DNA of 64,000 bases from Eustoma russellianum (lineage: Eukaryota > Streptophyta > Magnoliopsida > Gentianales > Gentianaceae). Position 1 is the first letter of the stretch; the number at the start of each line of letters is the position of its first letter. The position numbers were made by a program, and so were the translations under genes. Shown here one piece after another: positions 46,852 through 59,522 of the stretch. Location: NCBI GenBank assembly GCA_036186865.1, contig AP025054.1:21803318-21867317 (forward strand), in the 5' to 3' direction. The notes under the pieces are model-generated. The model did not search any database. It worked only from the letters and a program-made list of their open reading frames with translations, and was not told the origin of the DNA.

Positions 46852-47159
46852 TGTAGCGCTCCGCTCCCGAACCCTAGCATCGGAAACAGTGCGCCCGCCG
46901 TATCTCACCAAGGAGAATACAAAGCGTCGAACCAATTTCCAACATGCCTGAAAAGTCGTAGAAATTTTTCGCGCGGAAACGAAATACAATAATGTAAAGT
47001 TTTCTTGATAAAGTAAATCCTCATTACAATAATGTACCGACTTTTGGAAAGAGTACTAGCATCTACTATCTATCATTTAACGCAAGGTAGTGTCTGATAA
47101 AATCCCAATAAAATAACCACAGACAGCCGCAAGGTCCTTTCGTATCCTAGGCACGACCG

Positions 47160-47230
47160 TCAGTATGCCCATATTACTGTGTCAACCCCGTCCTCAGCAA
47201 AGATATAGTCGTACTCTTCCTCGTGCTCAC
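47160..47230 (-). CDS. Putative LTR-borne terminal exon (family C)
   Basis: After a C-rich tract ending CACCAG (47231-47236 region) the element sense reads EHEEEYDYIFAEDGVDTVIW, then AY and a stop. Length (71 nt) and position match the exon of family A. Joined to the donor at 48744, the upstream frame is open for only a few codons without a Met. Copies are at 59831-59901 and in LTR C2 at about 55990-56060. The adjacent C-tract varies in length between copies. Confidence 0.38.
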
Positions 47231-47515
47231 CTGGTGGGGGGGGGGGGGAAGTAGGGGTGAGTGACTGGGAAATCACTCAGTAGGCACCTGCCTCCAAGTA
47301 GTACAAGACGAGCATCCAAAAATGATATAACACATAGCACGTAAAACATGATATCACATAAGCATAGGAATGCGGAAAAGTAATTCACTCCAGACAAAAT
47401 GCGCAACAACGTGATGCATGTCCTACTATGCATGTCATACGCAACAAGATCATGTCACACAAAATAACCGATCTCTCCGCCATGCAATGCATGATCTCGG
47501 GACCTAACTGAGTGG

Positions 47516-47607
47516 CTGTGGGTCGTACTCACCCACAGTCACCATCCTGAGTGTACTTGGCCCCGCCACCGTACACCATCCTGAGCACCCGTGACCCGTA
47601 CGTCACG
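47516..47607. repeat. Hairpin cluster, LTR C1
   Basis: First hairpin: CTGTGGGT/ACCCACAG, 7-nt loop (47516-47538). Middle: TGTAC/GTACA with a 14-nt loop. Last: CGTGA-CCCGTACG-TCACG (47590-47607), whose 8-nt loop differs from the family A loop only at the final base. Copies are at 56341-56434 and 60184-60275. Confidence 0.7.
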
Positions 47608-49439
47608 ACCCACCATCATGCAATGCACGTGCCATGAATGCAAACAACACACTCGCCTGAGGCCCCTGGCCCATCCTCACCATCCTCCGGCACTCAAATA
47701 TAGGTTCATTTATTCTTCAAATAATGATTTAATGTTGTTTGAGGTTAAAATTATTGTTCCATGGCTTATATGTATGTATTGTGCTTTTTCTATAATTTTC
47801 CCTATTTTTCCTTAATTTATTTCTATTTATTACTTAATTATCCAAATTAAGTAAATTATCACAATTACTGAAATTTAGTGAAAATAATTTAATTTCAGCA
47901 TTTCATAATTTCTGAAATTTATTATAATTTTCTGATATTTATTTATATTTTTCCTATAATTATTACTATTTTAATTTAATTAATAACCTTTATGGAATTT
48001 CCCAAATTCAGAATTATCTAAATCCCTAAATTTATATTCTTTTCTGTTTGGGCTGGTCTTCTTCCAGCCTGGTCTCTCCCTGCACAGTCCGGCCCCGCTT
48101 CGGTGGCCTGCTGCCCGTCCCCTTTTTTTTTAATGCGATTAGCGATTTGGGCCGGCTCGCATCTGCCCGGTCCGCTGGCCATCCGGCCCGCTACCAGCTG
48201 CCCCACCTTTTTTTTAAAAAAAAATTCGTTGCTATTGGGCTGGTCCTGCAGCTGCAGACCGCGGCCCACTAAGGGCAGGCCTGGTCTGCGCGCTGGCAGG
48301 CCGGACCTAATCCCCTTTTTTTTTAAAAAATTATTGTGTGTATATCGCGCTGCAGCTACAGCAGGTGCGTGCAGCCCACGCGCTGTCGATTCCGGCGGCA
48401 CGTGCGGCGCACCGGTGACCGTTTTCCGACCCCGATCTATATTTTTGCTTATTTCCAGTCTATGGGGACCTATTCTAAGGCCAAAACAAGATGAAAATCC
48501 TCTAATCTTGCAACAGTTTTACTATTTTGATTATCAAAATTTTCCCTAAAATCAAAACTAAAGCACGCAATACACATCGCATACACGCATCACATACACG
48601 CATACCAGAGGATTCAAATCTTCATGCTTTTCACAGATCAAACAACATGCATTGAAATTCAACAATTAAAACAACAAAAACATATAAAATATCACTAGAG
48701 CATGCTTGAATTTGTACCAATTGAAGGGGGAAAAGGAAACCTACTTGGTTGCGAACGATTATCCAACTATACGATTACCAAATGGGTTAGAGCGGCATGA
48801 TACCCCTTATTCCTTTCCTTCTTCTTCTCTTTTCCCTACTGTCGCCGCTTCACTCCTCCTTCACTGGCGTTCTCATTTATTTTATTTTATTTTTTTTCTT
48901 CTCTTTTGCTTTTTCTTTCTGTCACTCGCAGCCCCCCCTTTTTTGCCCCTTTTTAACTTCCAATTGCTAGAATTAAGGGAGCAATTATGCCCCCACTAAC
49001 CACGTCCACCATCTTTTTTTTATTATTTTTTTTAATTTTTTTTTTCTTTTCTCCCTTATCCACGGCACCCTTCTTAAAACAAATATGTATTTTGTTTTTT
49101 TTATTATCCTTATTTATGTTATTTTATTAATTATTAATCATTATATTTCTTTTCTCTCTTTTTTTCCCCACCTTACGGCACCTTTAAACATACAAGCACT
49201 ATTATTATTTTATTATTACTATTATTATTTTATTTACTTCTCCATTATGTTGCTTGATTTAATATAACAATATGTTCATATATATATATATATATATATA
49301 CCTATCGTTAGTTACGAAATCACCTGGACGTAAATGTTACACTATAATTAACTCTATCCCAGTATGGTTACATCCAACGACTACTTCAAGTTTATATTAA
49401 TACATAACGGCTAGTTCGAAGTTTTCGGGTTGTGTAACA

Positions 49440-50300
49440 TCCTCCCACCTTACAAAAAGTTTCGTCCTCGAAACTTGTTGTACCTTATTTGAAGAGTTCG
49501 GATAGCGTTCGCGCATATGATCCTCCGGCTCCCATGTCGCTTCGTTTTTCCTGCGATCGCTCCATTTGCAACTTGACTTACGGGACGTCCCTACTTCTCA
49601 GCTCTTGGTCCTTGCGGTCTATAATCCGGACAGAGGTCTCTTTATATGACGTGTCAGGTCTGATCCTCAATAACGATGCATCCAATACATACTCGGATCA
49701 GAAACGTACCTTTTTAGCTGAGAAACATAAAAATACATAGTGCACTTGGGCTAGCGTTGGAGGTTACGCCAACGATACGCAAACAAACCGATCCATTCAA
49801 GCACTTCATAAGGGCCAATGTAACGTGGACGTAGCTTACCCTTGGGACTAAAACGTGCGACTCCCTTCGTAGACTATACCTTGAAGTAAATCCTTTCTCC
49901 GGCAGTAAACTCCATGAGACGTCTCTTTGAATCCGTCCAGCTCTTACTTTTATCTTGAGTAACCTCAAGCCTTTCTCGAATCAACTTTATCTTCTCCTTT
50001 GTCCGCTCAACCAGCTCTAGACCAGTGATAGCGCGCTGTCCAATTTCATCCCAATTGATAGGGAATTTGTATGTACGCTTGTTAGCATCTCAAATGGCGC
50101 CATGCCAATAGACGCTATGATAGCTGTTGTTGTAGGAGAACCTCAATCCACTTGATCCTACCAGCCCAGTTTCCCCTTGAAGTCAATGACGCAAGCCTTC
50201 AATATGTTCTCCAATGTCTGGATCGTCTTCTCTGACTGTTCATCAGTCTGGGGATGAACTGCAGTGCTCAACGCAGTTCCGTTCGTTATCAGCGCACACA
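49440..50300 (-). pseudogene. pol: Gypsy pol 3' end (integrase C-terminal region), copy 1
   Basis: Element sense, with frameshifts, reads in order TAVHPQTDEQSEKTIQTLEN (integrase core end), AITGLELVERTKEKIKLIRE, LMEFTAGERIYFKV, KGKLRPRYIGPYEVLEW and a final EP(E/G)-like acidic tail next to the EDETF relic. This is the classic C-terminal part of a Ty3/gypsy (Tekay-type) integrase. In-frame stops replace conserved residues at several points. Nothing of protease, RT or RNase H remains. Confidence 0.85.
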
Positions 50301-50785
50301 AGTTTTTTTTTATATATATGTGTGTGTCGTTTAATGATTAAGTTGTTGAACATGTTCGGTATAGACATACAGCATGTTGTGTATCAGCAAGTATGACTTA
50401 TGTATCATATGTAGCTCATGAATTTCGCAAGCGTTATTTGTAGTTGTCACGTGTGTTATGTTTTATATTGTTTGTAGTTGAGTTTTAAGCATACGCATGC
50501 TATGCGCGTTCATCTTTAGTCTTGTTTATCGTGATTTTCTTTTTTTTTTTGTACTTAGGTTAGTCGTTAATACTAAATTTTTTTTTGTGCCCTACAATTT
50601 CGTACCCGCTTGTCTTATTGTCATATAAATATCGCATCAATATTATTTCATGAAAAATGCACAGATTTCATTGTAAATACATATATAATTTATTTGGATG
50701 TTTAGTATGATAATAGATTTTTTTTAAACTCCCTTTTTTTTAATATATATGTCAGATTATTAAGTATTTACACTTTAATCTATTA
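49440..50785 (-). mobile_element. Complex C internal region 1 (left part)
   Basis: Starts with a polypurine tract (element sense TAAGGTGGGAGGA) and the 3' pol relic (49440-50300). Then follows about 480 bp of T-rich DNA without a frame, broken at 50785 where LTR sequence resumes. The rest of the internal region and its PBS are deleted. Confidence 0.8.
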
Positions 50786-52140
50786 CTTCCCTGCACAGTC
50801 CGGCCCGCTTCGGCGGCCTGCTGCCCGTCCCCTTTTTTTTTTAATGTGATTAGCGATTTGGGCCGACTGGCATCTGGCCCGGTCCGCTGGCCATCCGGCC
50901 TGGCTCGCTACCAGCCGCCCCCACCTTTTTTTTTTAAAATTCGTTGCTAATTGGGCTGGTCCTGCAGCTGCAGACCGCGGCCCACTAAGGGCAGGCCTGG
51001 TCTGCGCGCTGGCAGGCCGGCCCTAATCCCCCTTTTTTTTTTAAAATTATTGTGTGTATATCGTGCTGCAGCTACAGCAGGTGCGTGCAGCCCACGCGCT
51101 GTCGATTCCGGCGTCGCGTTGCGGCACACCGGCGACCGTTTTCCGACCCCGATCTATATTTTCGCCTATTTTCAGTCTATGGGGACCTATTCTAAGGCCA
51201 AAACAAAATGAAATCCTCTAATCTTGCAACAGTTTTACTATTTTGATTATCAAAATTTTCCCTAAATCAAAACTAAAGCACGCAATACACATCGCATACA
51301 CGCATCACATACACGCATACCAGAGGATTCAAATCTTCATGCTTTTCACAGATCAAACAACATGCATTGAAATTCCACAATTAAACAACAAAAACATATA
51401 AAATATCACTAGAGCATGCTTGAATTTGTACCCAACGAAGGGGGAAAAGGAAAACCTACTTGGTTGCGAACGATTATCCAACTATACGATTACCAAATGG
51501 GTTAGAGCGGCATGATACCCCTTATTCCTTTCCTTCTTCTCTTTTCCTACTGCCGCCGCTTCACTCCTCCTTCACTGGCGTTCTCATTTATTTTATTTAT
51601 TTTTTTCTTCTCTTTTTGCTTTTTCTTTTTGTCACTCGCAGCCCCCCTTTTTATGCCCTTTTTAACTTCCAATTGCTAGAATTAAGGGGAATTATGCCCC
51701 CACTAACCACGTCCACCATATTTTTTTATTAATATTTTTTTGTTAATTTTTTTTTTCTTTTCTCCCTTATCCACGCACCCTTCTTAAAACAAATATGTAT
51801 TTTGTTTTTTTATTATCCTTATTTATGTTATTTATTAATTATTAATCATTATATTCTTTTCTCTTTTTTTTCCACCTTACGGCACCTTTAACATACTAGC
51901 ACTATTATTATTTTTATTATTACTATTATTATTTTATTTACTTCTCCTTTATGTTGCTTGATTTAATATAACAATATGTTCATATATATATATATACACC
52001 TATCGTTAGTTGCGAAATCACATGGACGTAAATGTTACACTATAATTAACTCTATTCCCAGTATGGTTACATCCAACGACTACACTTCAAGTTTATATTA
52101 ATATATAACGGCTAGTTCGAAAGTTTCCGGGTTGTAAACA
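50786..52140 (-). mobile_element. Complex C LTR fragment (right half only)
   Basis: Matches LTR C1 from about 48072 to its right end, including CCTGCACAGTCCGGCC, the donor region (about 51457) and the terminal ACA. The left 1.2 kb, with the hairpins, exon and PBS side, is missing. Confidence 0.88.
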
Positions 52141-53000
52141 TCCTCCCCACCTTACAAAAGTTTCGTCCTTGAAACTTGTTGTACCTTATTTGAATAGTTC
52201 GGATAGCGTTCGCGCATATGATCATTCGGCTCCCATGTCGCTTCGTTTTCCCTGCGATCGCTCCATTGCAACTTGACTTACGGGACGTCCACTACTTCTC
52301 AGCTCTTGGTCCTTGCGGTCTATATCCGGACAGAGGTTCTCTTTATATGACGTGTCAGGTCTGATCCTCAATAACGATGCATCCAATACATAACTCGGAT
52401 CAGAAACGTACCTTTTTAGCTGATGAGAAACATAAAAATACATAGGTGCACTGGGCTAGCGTTGGAGGTTACGCCAACGACTACGGCAAACAAACCGATC
52501 CATTCAAGCACTTCATAAGGGACAATGTAACGTGGACGTAGCTTACCCTTCGGACTAAAACGTGCGACTCCCTTCGTAGACTATACCTTGAAGTAAATCC
52601 TTTCTCCGGCAGTAAACTCCATGAGACGTCTCTTTGAATCCGTCCAAGCTCTTACTTTTATCTTGAGTACCTCAAGCCTTTCTCGAATCAACTTTATCTT
52701 CTCCTTTGTCCGCTCAACCAGCTCTTAGACCAGTGATAGCGCGCTGTCCAATTTCATCCCAATTGATAGGGAATTTGTATGTACGCTTGTTTAGCATCTC
52801 AAATGGCGCCATGCCAATGACGCTATGATAGCTGTTGTTGTAGGAGAACCTCAATCCACTTGATCCTACCAGCCCAGTTTCCCCTTGAAGTCAATGACGC
52901 AAGCCTTCAATATGTTCTCCAATGTCTGTATCGTCTTCTCTGACTGTTCATCAGTTTGGGGATGAACTGCAGTGCTCAACGCAGTTCCGTCCGTTATCAG
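52141..53000 (-). pseudogene. pol: Gypsy pol 3' end, copy 2
   Basis: Same content as 49440-50300 with scattered substitutions and single-base indels, including the RYIGPYEVLEW-type segment at about 52500-52550. Not functional. Confidence 0.82.
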
Positions 53001-54360
53001 CGGACACAAGTTTTTTTTATTATATGTGTTGTCGTTTTAATGATTAAGTGTTGAACATGTTCGGTATAGACATACAACATGTTGTGTATCAGCAAGTATG
53101 ACTTATGTATCATATGTAGCTCATGAATTTCGCAAGCGTTATTTGTAGTTTGTCACGTGTGTTATGTTTATATTGTTTGTTAGTTGAGTTTTAAGTGGTA
53201 CACATGCTATGCGCGTTCATCTTTAGTCTTGTTTATCGTGATTTTTTTTTTTTGTACTTAGGTTAGTCGTTAATACTAATTTTTTTTGTGCCCTACATTT
53301 TCGTACCCGCTTGTCTTATTGTCATATAAATGTCGCATCAATATTATTTCATGATGAAAATGCATAGATTTCATTGTAATATACATATATAATTTATTTG
53401 GATGTTTAAGTATGATAATAGATTTTTTTTAAACTCCCTTTTTTTTAATATATATGTCAGATTATTAAGTTATTTACACTTTAATCTATTACTATGATGT
53501 CATGCAATACTATACCGTCCCTAATTCATAATAAGTATGCGTTACTACAACGTGTATATTGTTAATTTGTTTTAAAGCATGTAATTGTATGCCTATTTTG
53601 TAGTCCATGTCTTGCATACAAGGTATTTGTTATTGTATTCTTTGTAATTGTGTTGTTTGTTGTCATTATATTCTATGATGTTTATTATTGTTTTATTGCA
53701 TTAGCTATGTACTGGGCTCATTGAAACAGTTGTGTGTATACTTGTGCATATGTAATTAGCATCATATAGTTACTTTTGTTTCGTGTATCTATTTGTATGT
53801 TTTTTTGTTTTATTTACGTTATATCATTGTTGTTGTAACAAATTGTGTTTGTCTGTTTGCTTCTTTATTGTCGTAAAGACTAGGTGTTTTTTTCGTAATT
53901 ATGTATTACTCTCAAGATATATATTAACAGCTTGACGTTTATAAATTTCTAAGTTAGTTACCTGGCATGGGTTCGTTTTTTTTATAATGATCAATTAGCA
54001 TATATAATCCTGACTTATCGTATATCTTTTATATGTTCGCTACTCCTACGTTGTTATCGTATTCTATATATATTGTGAGCATTTACCTATTACTTCATGT
54101 TTTTGTGTTGGTCGTTTTGTATGTATATGTATCTGTGTATATATTTATGTATATGTATGTAAATGTGTGCGTGATATATATATATATTGTTGACTTATGT
54201 CGTTGTACATTTATAATTCATTATGTTATGTGCTATTTTTTAATACTTGTTTATCTCTTGACATAGCCATGCTAGATTTTGTATGTTAATGTTCTAGTAT
54301 GTGGTTGATATGTGGAAACTTGTCGTTAAAGTATGATGTGTTAATCAGTGCGTGTATGTA
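53001..54360. other. T-rich filler inside internal region 2
   Basis: About 1.36 kb rich in TTGTTATGT, TTTTTTT and TATGTATATG words. It replaces the central pol genes expected between integrase and gag. No frame, no terminal repeats and no target duplication were found. The first 480 bp is shared with internal region 1. Confidence 0.6.
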
Positions 54361-54399
54361 TATAGTTAATTAGCAACACTGCGTCTTATGGCCTTGTTT

Positions 54400-55340
54400 A
54401 AGTGTTTTTTTATTATTCTATTATTATTATTATTATTAATTATATTTTTTTTGGCTCATCGAAGCTTTGTTGATATCTTTGTTGATATCAATTGTCCACT
54501 CGAACTTCGTCTTTTTATGCTTCTTTCTGTTCAGGGGCACCAGCATCGACGAAAATCCTTAAACGAATTCCATGTAGCAGCTGGCCACACCAAGAAAACT
54601 TCTTACTTCAGTCACCTTGGTCGGTCAGGGTTACTCAGCGACATCCTTAATCTTCTTAGGATTCACCGAGGTTCACTCTCCTGAACTCACGTGACTTAAG
54701 AAACCCACGCTTCCGCTGCGCAACTCTGTTCATTTATCTCTGATTACATCATCTGTACTGATGATGAGTCGTTGATACCTTGTCGCCGACGGTTGAACTC
54801 CGCTACAACGTCGCCAGCCTTTTTGATGTCCGCATCCGTCATCACGTGGATACGGGCACTGATCCTTGCTTTCTATTATGCTGTTCTTGATTCTGTTGTG
54901 ATGGTGGTGCCGGCCTCTGCTCAGTGTCCCTATTTGTAAAACGTCCTTCTTGTTGCACTCATGCTTGCATAATCCTCCCACATTGTCCCAAACGTGGTAT
55001 CAACCATGAGCACATGGTGGCCGCGGAGGCCATGCACCTCTATGGCTGTACTTCCATCGCGAGCTGTCTTGTAATTATTAGCGGCCATGTCGTGTATTTA
55101 TGCCTCCCTGGTGAAGGGTCCTTCTAAACATCAGATTCAAGAAGTCCTGCATTTCCATGTTGTAGATCCTCAGATCTGGTGGTGGCAGCGGCGGAAGCCG
55201 CTGGTAGAACTGCTACTAGAACTACGCAGTCTACAGTCACCATTGCGCCAAAGTGGTGGCCATGGTGTTGGCCAATGCTTGGAGGATGACCCCCTGATCC
55301 TGGTGGTCGTTACCATAACCACCGTCTCCTTGCCAGGTTC
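54400..55340 (-). pseudogene. gag: Gypsy gag relic, complex C copy 1
   Basis: Element sense, in shifting frames, reads a Gly/Asp-rich N-terminal part (GDGGYGNDHQDQG), then ILQALANTMATTLAQ, aligned with the gag start of element A. Further on is a Gln-rich C-terminal stretch (EQRPAPPSQQNQEQHNRKQG, about 54850-54930). The Retrotrans_gag core is largely gone and stops are frequent. A second copy is at about 58200-59140. Confidence 0.6.
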
Positions 55341-55346
55341 TAATAT

Positions 55347-55378
<32 letters not shown>

Positions 55379-55682
55379 ATATATTAACAACGCGGTGGCA
55401 TTTTCTTGGATTCCGCACGAACCTCGACAAAAATCTGGATTGACGAGAGTAATAGAGGGATTTGACAATTTAGAGTGCTCACGTGATAGTTCTGGGGTAC
55501 AACGGTAATGAAATAAAGAAAGCTCACCAACGACACACACCTCCCGTAACCCGATCATAACTTAGGTCTACTTTTTTATTTGGGGTATATTTGTCATTTC
55601 TAGGAAGATCATAGCTTACTCTAAGTGACCTAGTTAATCTTGCGTTCCGAGGCGGATTTGAAGCCTCGGCTCTGATACCACC

Positions 55683-58101
55683 TGTAGCGCCCCGCTCCTG
55701 AACCCTAGCATCGGGAACAGTGCGCCCGCCGTATCTCACTAAGGAGAATACAAAGCGTCGAACCAATTTCCAACATGCCTGAAAAGCCGTAGAAATTTTT
55801 CGCGCGGAAACGAAATACAATAATGTAAAGTTTTCTTGATAAAGTAAATCCTCATTACAATAATGTACCGACTTTTGGAAAGAGTACTAGCATCTACTAT
55901 CTATCATTTAACGCAAGGTAGTGTCTGATAATCCCAATAAAATAACCACAGACAGCCGCAAGGTCCTTTCGTATCCTAGGCACGACCGTCAGTATGCCCA
56001 TATTACTGTGTCACCCCGTCCTCAGCAAAGATATAGTCGTACTCTTCCTCGTGCTCACCTGGTGGGGGGGGGGAAGTAGGGGTGAGTGACTGAGAAATCA
56101 CTCAGTAGGCACCTGCCTCCAAGTAGTACAAGACGAGCATCCAAAAATGATATAACACATAGCACGTAAAACATGATATCACATAAGCATAGGAATGCGG
56201 AAAAGTAATTCACTCCAGACAAAATGCGCAACAACGTGATGCATCTCCTACTATGCATGTCATACGCAACAAGATCATGTCACACAAAATGCCGATCTCT
56301 CCGCCATGCAATGCATGATCCCGGGACCTAACTGAGTGGCCTGTGGGTCGTACTCACCCACAGTCACCATCCTGAGTGTACTCCGCCCCCCGCCACCGTA
56401 CACCATCCTGAGCGCCCGTGACCCGTACGTCACGACCCACCATCATGCAATGCACGTGCCATGATGCAAACAACACACTCGCCTGAGGCCCTTGGCCCAT
56501 CCTCACATCCTCCGGCACTCAAATCTAGGTCAATTTATTCTTCAAATAATGATTAATGTTTGTTTGAGGTTAAAATTATTGTTCCATGGCCTTATATGTA
56601 TTTATTGTGCTTTTTCTATAATTTTCCCTATTTTTCCTTAATTTATTTCTATTTATTACTTAATTATCCAAATTAAGTAAATTATCATAATTACTGAAAT
56701 TTAGTGAAATAATTTAATTTCAGCATTTCATAATTTCTGAAATTTATTTATAATTTTCTGATATTTATTTATATTTTTCCTATAATTATTACTATTTTAA
56801 TTTAATTAATAACCTTTATGGAATTTCCCAAATTCAGAATTATCTAAATCCCTAAATTTATATTCTTTTCTGTTTGGGCTGGTCTTCTTCCAGCCTGGTC
56901 TCTCCCTGCACAGTCCGGCCCGCTTCGGCGACCTGCTGCCCGTCCCCTTTTTTTTAATGTGATTAGCGATTTGGGCCGACTGGCATCTGGCCCGGTCCGC
57001 TGGCCATCCGGCCTGGCTCGCTACCAGCCGCCCCACCTTTTTTTTTTAAAATTCGTTGCTATTGGGCTGGTCCTGCAGCTGCAGACCGCGGCCTACTAAG
57101 GGCAGGCCTGGTCTGCGCGTTGGCAGGCCGGCCCTAATCCCCTTTTTTTTTTAAAATTATTGTGTGTATATCGTGCTGCAGCTACAGCAGGTGCGTGCAG
57201 CCCACGCGCTGTCGATTCCCGGCGTCGCGTGCGGCGCACCGGCGACCGTTTTCCGACCCCGATCTATATTTTCGCCTATTTCCAGTCTATGGGGACCTAT
57301 TCTAAGGCCAAAACAAAATGAAAATCCTCTAATCTTGCAACAGTTTTACTATTTTGATTATCAAAATTTTCCCTAAATCAAAACTAAAGCACGCATACAC
57401 ATCGCATACACGCATCACATACACGCATACCAGAGGCTTCAAATCTTCATGCTTTTCACAGATCAAACAACATGCATTGAAATTCAACAATTTAAAACAA
57501 CAAACATATAAAATATCACTAGAGCATGCTTGAATTTTGTACCAATTGAAGGGAAAAGGAAACCTACTTGGTTGCGAACGATTATCCAACTATACGATTA
57601 CCAAATGGGTTAGAGCGGCATGATACCCCTTATTCCTTTCCTTCTTCTTCGCTTTTCCCTACTGCCGCCGCTTCACTCCTCCTTCACTGGCATTCTCATT
57701 TATTTTATTTTATTTTATTTTTTCTTCTCTTTTTTGCTTTTTCTTTCTTTCACTCGCAGCCCTCCCTTTTTTGCCCCTTTTTTAACTTCCAATTGCTAGA
57801 ATTAAGGGGCAATTATGCCCCCACTAACCACGTCCACCATCTTTTTTTTATTATTTTTTTTAATTTTTTTTCTTTTCTCCCTTATCCACGGCACCCTTCT
57901 TAAAACAAATATGTATTTTGTTTTTTTTATTATCCTTATTTATGTTATTTTATTAATTATTAATCATTATATTTCTTTTCTCTCTTTTTTTTCCCACCTT
58001 ACGTCACCTTTAAACATACTAGCACTATTATTATTTTTATTATTACTATTATTATTTTATTTACTTCTCCTTTATGTTGCTTGATTTAATATAACAATAT
58101 G

Positions 58102-58159
<58 letters not shown>
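55683..58159 (-). mobile_element. Complex C LTR C2 (right end lost in a (TA)n run)
   Basis: TGTAGCGCCCCGCTCCTG at the left. It follows LTR C1 and C3 until the (TA)n at 58104-58159, then continues as internal sequence (TAGTTAATTAGCAACAC, matching 54363). The lost piece is the last 150 bp or so of the LTR plus the first half of an internal region. Confidence 0.85.
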
Positions 58160-58163
<4 letters not shown>

Positions 58164-59178
58164 ATTAGCAACACTGCGTCTTATGGCCTTGTTTAAGTGT
58201 TTTTTTATTATTCTATTATTATTATTATTATTATTAATATATATTTTTTTTGGCTCATCGAAGCTTTGTTGATATCTTTGTTGATATCAATTGTCCACTC
58301 GAACTTCGTCTTTTTATGCTTCTTTCTGTTCAGGGGCACCAGCATCGACGAAAATCCTTAAACGAATTCCATGTAGCAGCTGGCCACACCAAGAAAACTT
58401 CTTACTTCAGTCACCTTGGTCGGTCAGGGTTACTCAGCGACATCCTTAATCTCTTAGGATTCACCGAGGTTCACTCTCCTGAACTCACGTGACTTAAGAA
58501 ACCCACGCTTCCGCTGCGCAACTCTGTTCATTTATCTCTGATTACATCATCTGTACTGATGATGAGTCGTTGATACCTTGTCGCCGACGGTTGAACTCCG
58601 CTACAACGTCGCCAGCCTTTTTGATGTCCGCATCCGTCATCACGTGGATACGGGCACTGATCCTTGCTTTCTATTATGCTGTTCTTGATTCTGTTGTGAT
58701 GGTGGTGCCGGCCTCTGCTCAGTGTCCCTATTTGTAAAACGTCCTTCTTGTTGCACTCATGCTTGCATAATCCTCCCACATTGTCCCAAACGTGGTATCA
58801 ACCATGAGCACATGGTGGCCGCGGAGGCCATGCACTCCTCTATGGCTGTACTTCCATCGCGAGCTGTCTTGTAATTATTAGCGGCCATGTCGTGTATTTA
58901 TGCCTCCCTGGTGAAGGGTCCTTCTAAACATCAGATTCAAGAAGTCCTGCATTTCCATGTTGTAGATCCTCAGATCTGGTGGTGGCAGCGGCGGAAGCCG
59001 CTGGTAGAACTGCTACTAGAACTACGCAGTCTACAGTCACCATTGCGCCAAAGTGGTGGCCATGGTGTTGGCCAATGCTTGGAGGATGACCCCCTGATCC
59101 TGGTGGTCGTTACCATAACCACCGTTGTCTCCTTGCCAGGTTTTTTTTTCTTCTTTTTTTTATTTTATTTTTTTATAT

Positions 59179-59222
<44 letters not shown>

Positions 59223-59522
59223 CAACGCGGTGGCATTTTCTTGGATTCCGCACGAACCTCGACAAAAATCTGGATTGACGAGAGTAATAGAGGGATTTGA
59301 CAATTTAGAGTGCTCACGTGATAGTTCTGGGGTACAACGGTAATGAAATAAAGAAAGCTCACCAACGACACACACCTCCCGTAACCCGATCATAACTTAG
59401 GTCTACTTTATTTATTTGGGGTATATTTGTCATTTCTAGGAAGAGATCATAGCTTACGTCTAAGTGACCTAGTTAATCTTGCGTTCCCGAGGCGGATTTG
59501 AAGCCTCGGCTCTGATACCACC
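58160..59522 (-). mobile_element. Complex C internal region 3 (right part)
   Basis: Matches 54363-55682: gag relic, leader, PBS at 59508-59520. A (TA)n run at 59183-59219 and a T-rich insert at about 59142-59180 differ from copy 2. Confidence 0.85.

Larger units (their letters stand above)
46852..49439 (-). mobile_element. Complex C LTR C1 (complete)
   Basis: 2588 bp, TGTAGCGCTCCG...TGTAACA. Candidate terminal exon 47160-47230, pre-acceptor hairpin 47258-47279, hairpins 47516-47607, candidate donor at 48744. It diverges from C2 and C3 at many sites, so it is the older or separately evolving copy. Confidence 0.9.
52141..55682 (-). mobile_element. Complex C internal region 2 (complete)
   Basis: 3542 bp: polypurine tract, pol 3' relic (52141-53000), a T-rich stretch without recognised content (53001-54360), gag relic (54400-55340), leader, and PBS at 55668-55680 (TGGTATCAGAGCC in element sense). 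Confidence 0.85.

Noticed and set aside
46142..46951. Two frames of 96 and 164 codons on opposite strands
   Set aside because: No recognisable domain. The plus-strand frame runs across the complex C TSD into the LTR, so its C-terminal part cannot be ancestral.
54033..54266. 77-codon hydrophobic frame (membrane-protein look)
   Set aside because: Created by T-rich TATG repeats in the filler of complex C. No supporting start context or conservation.
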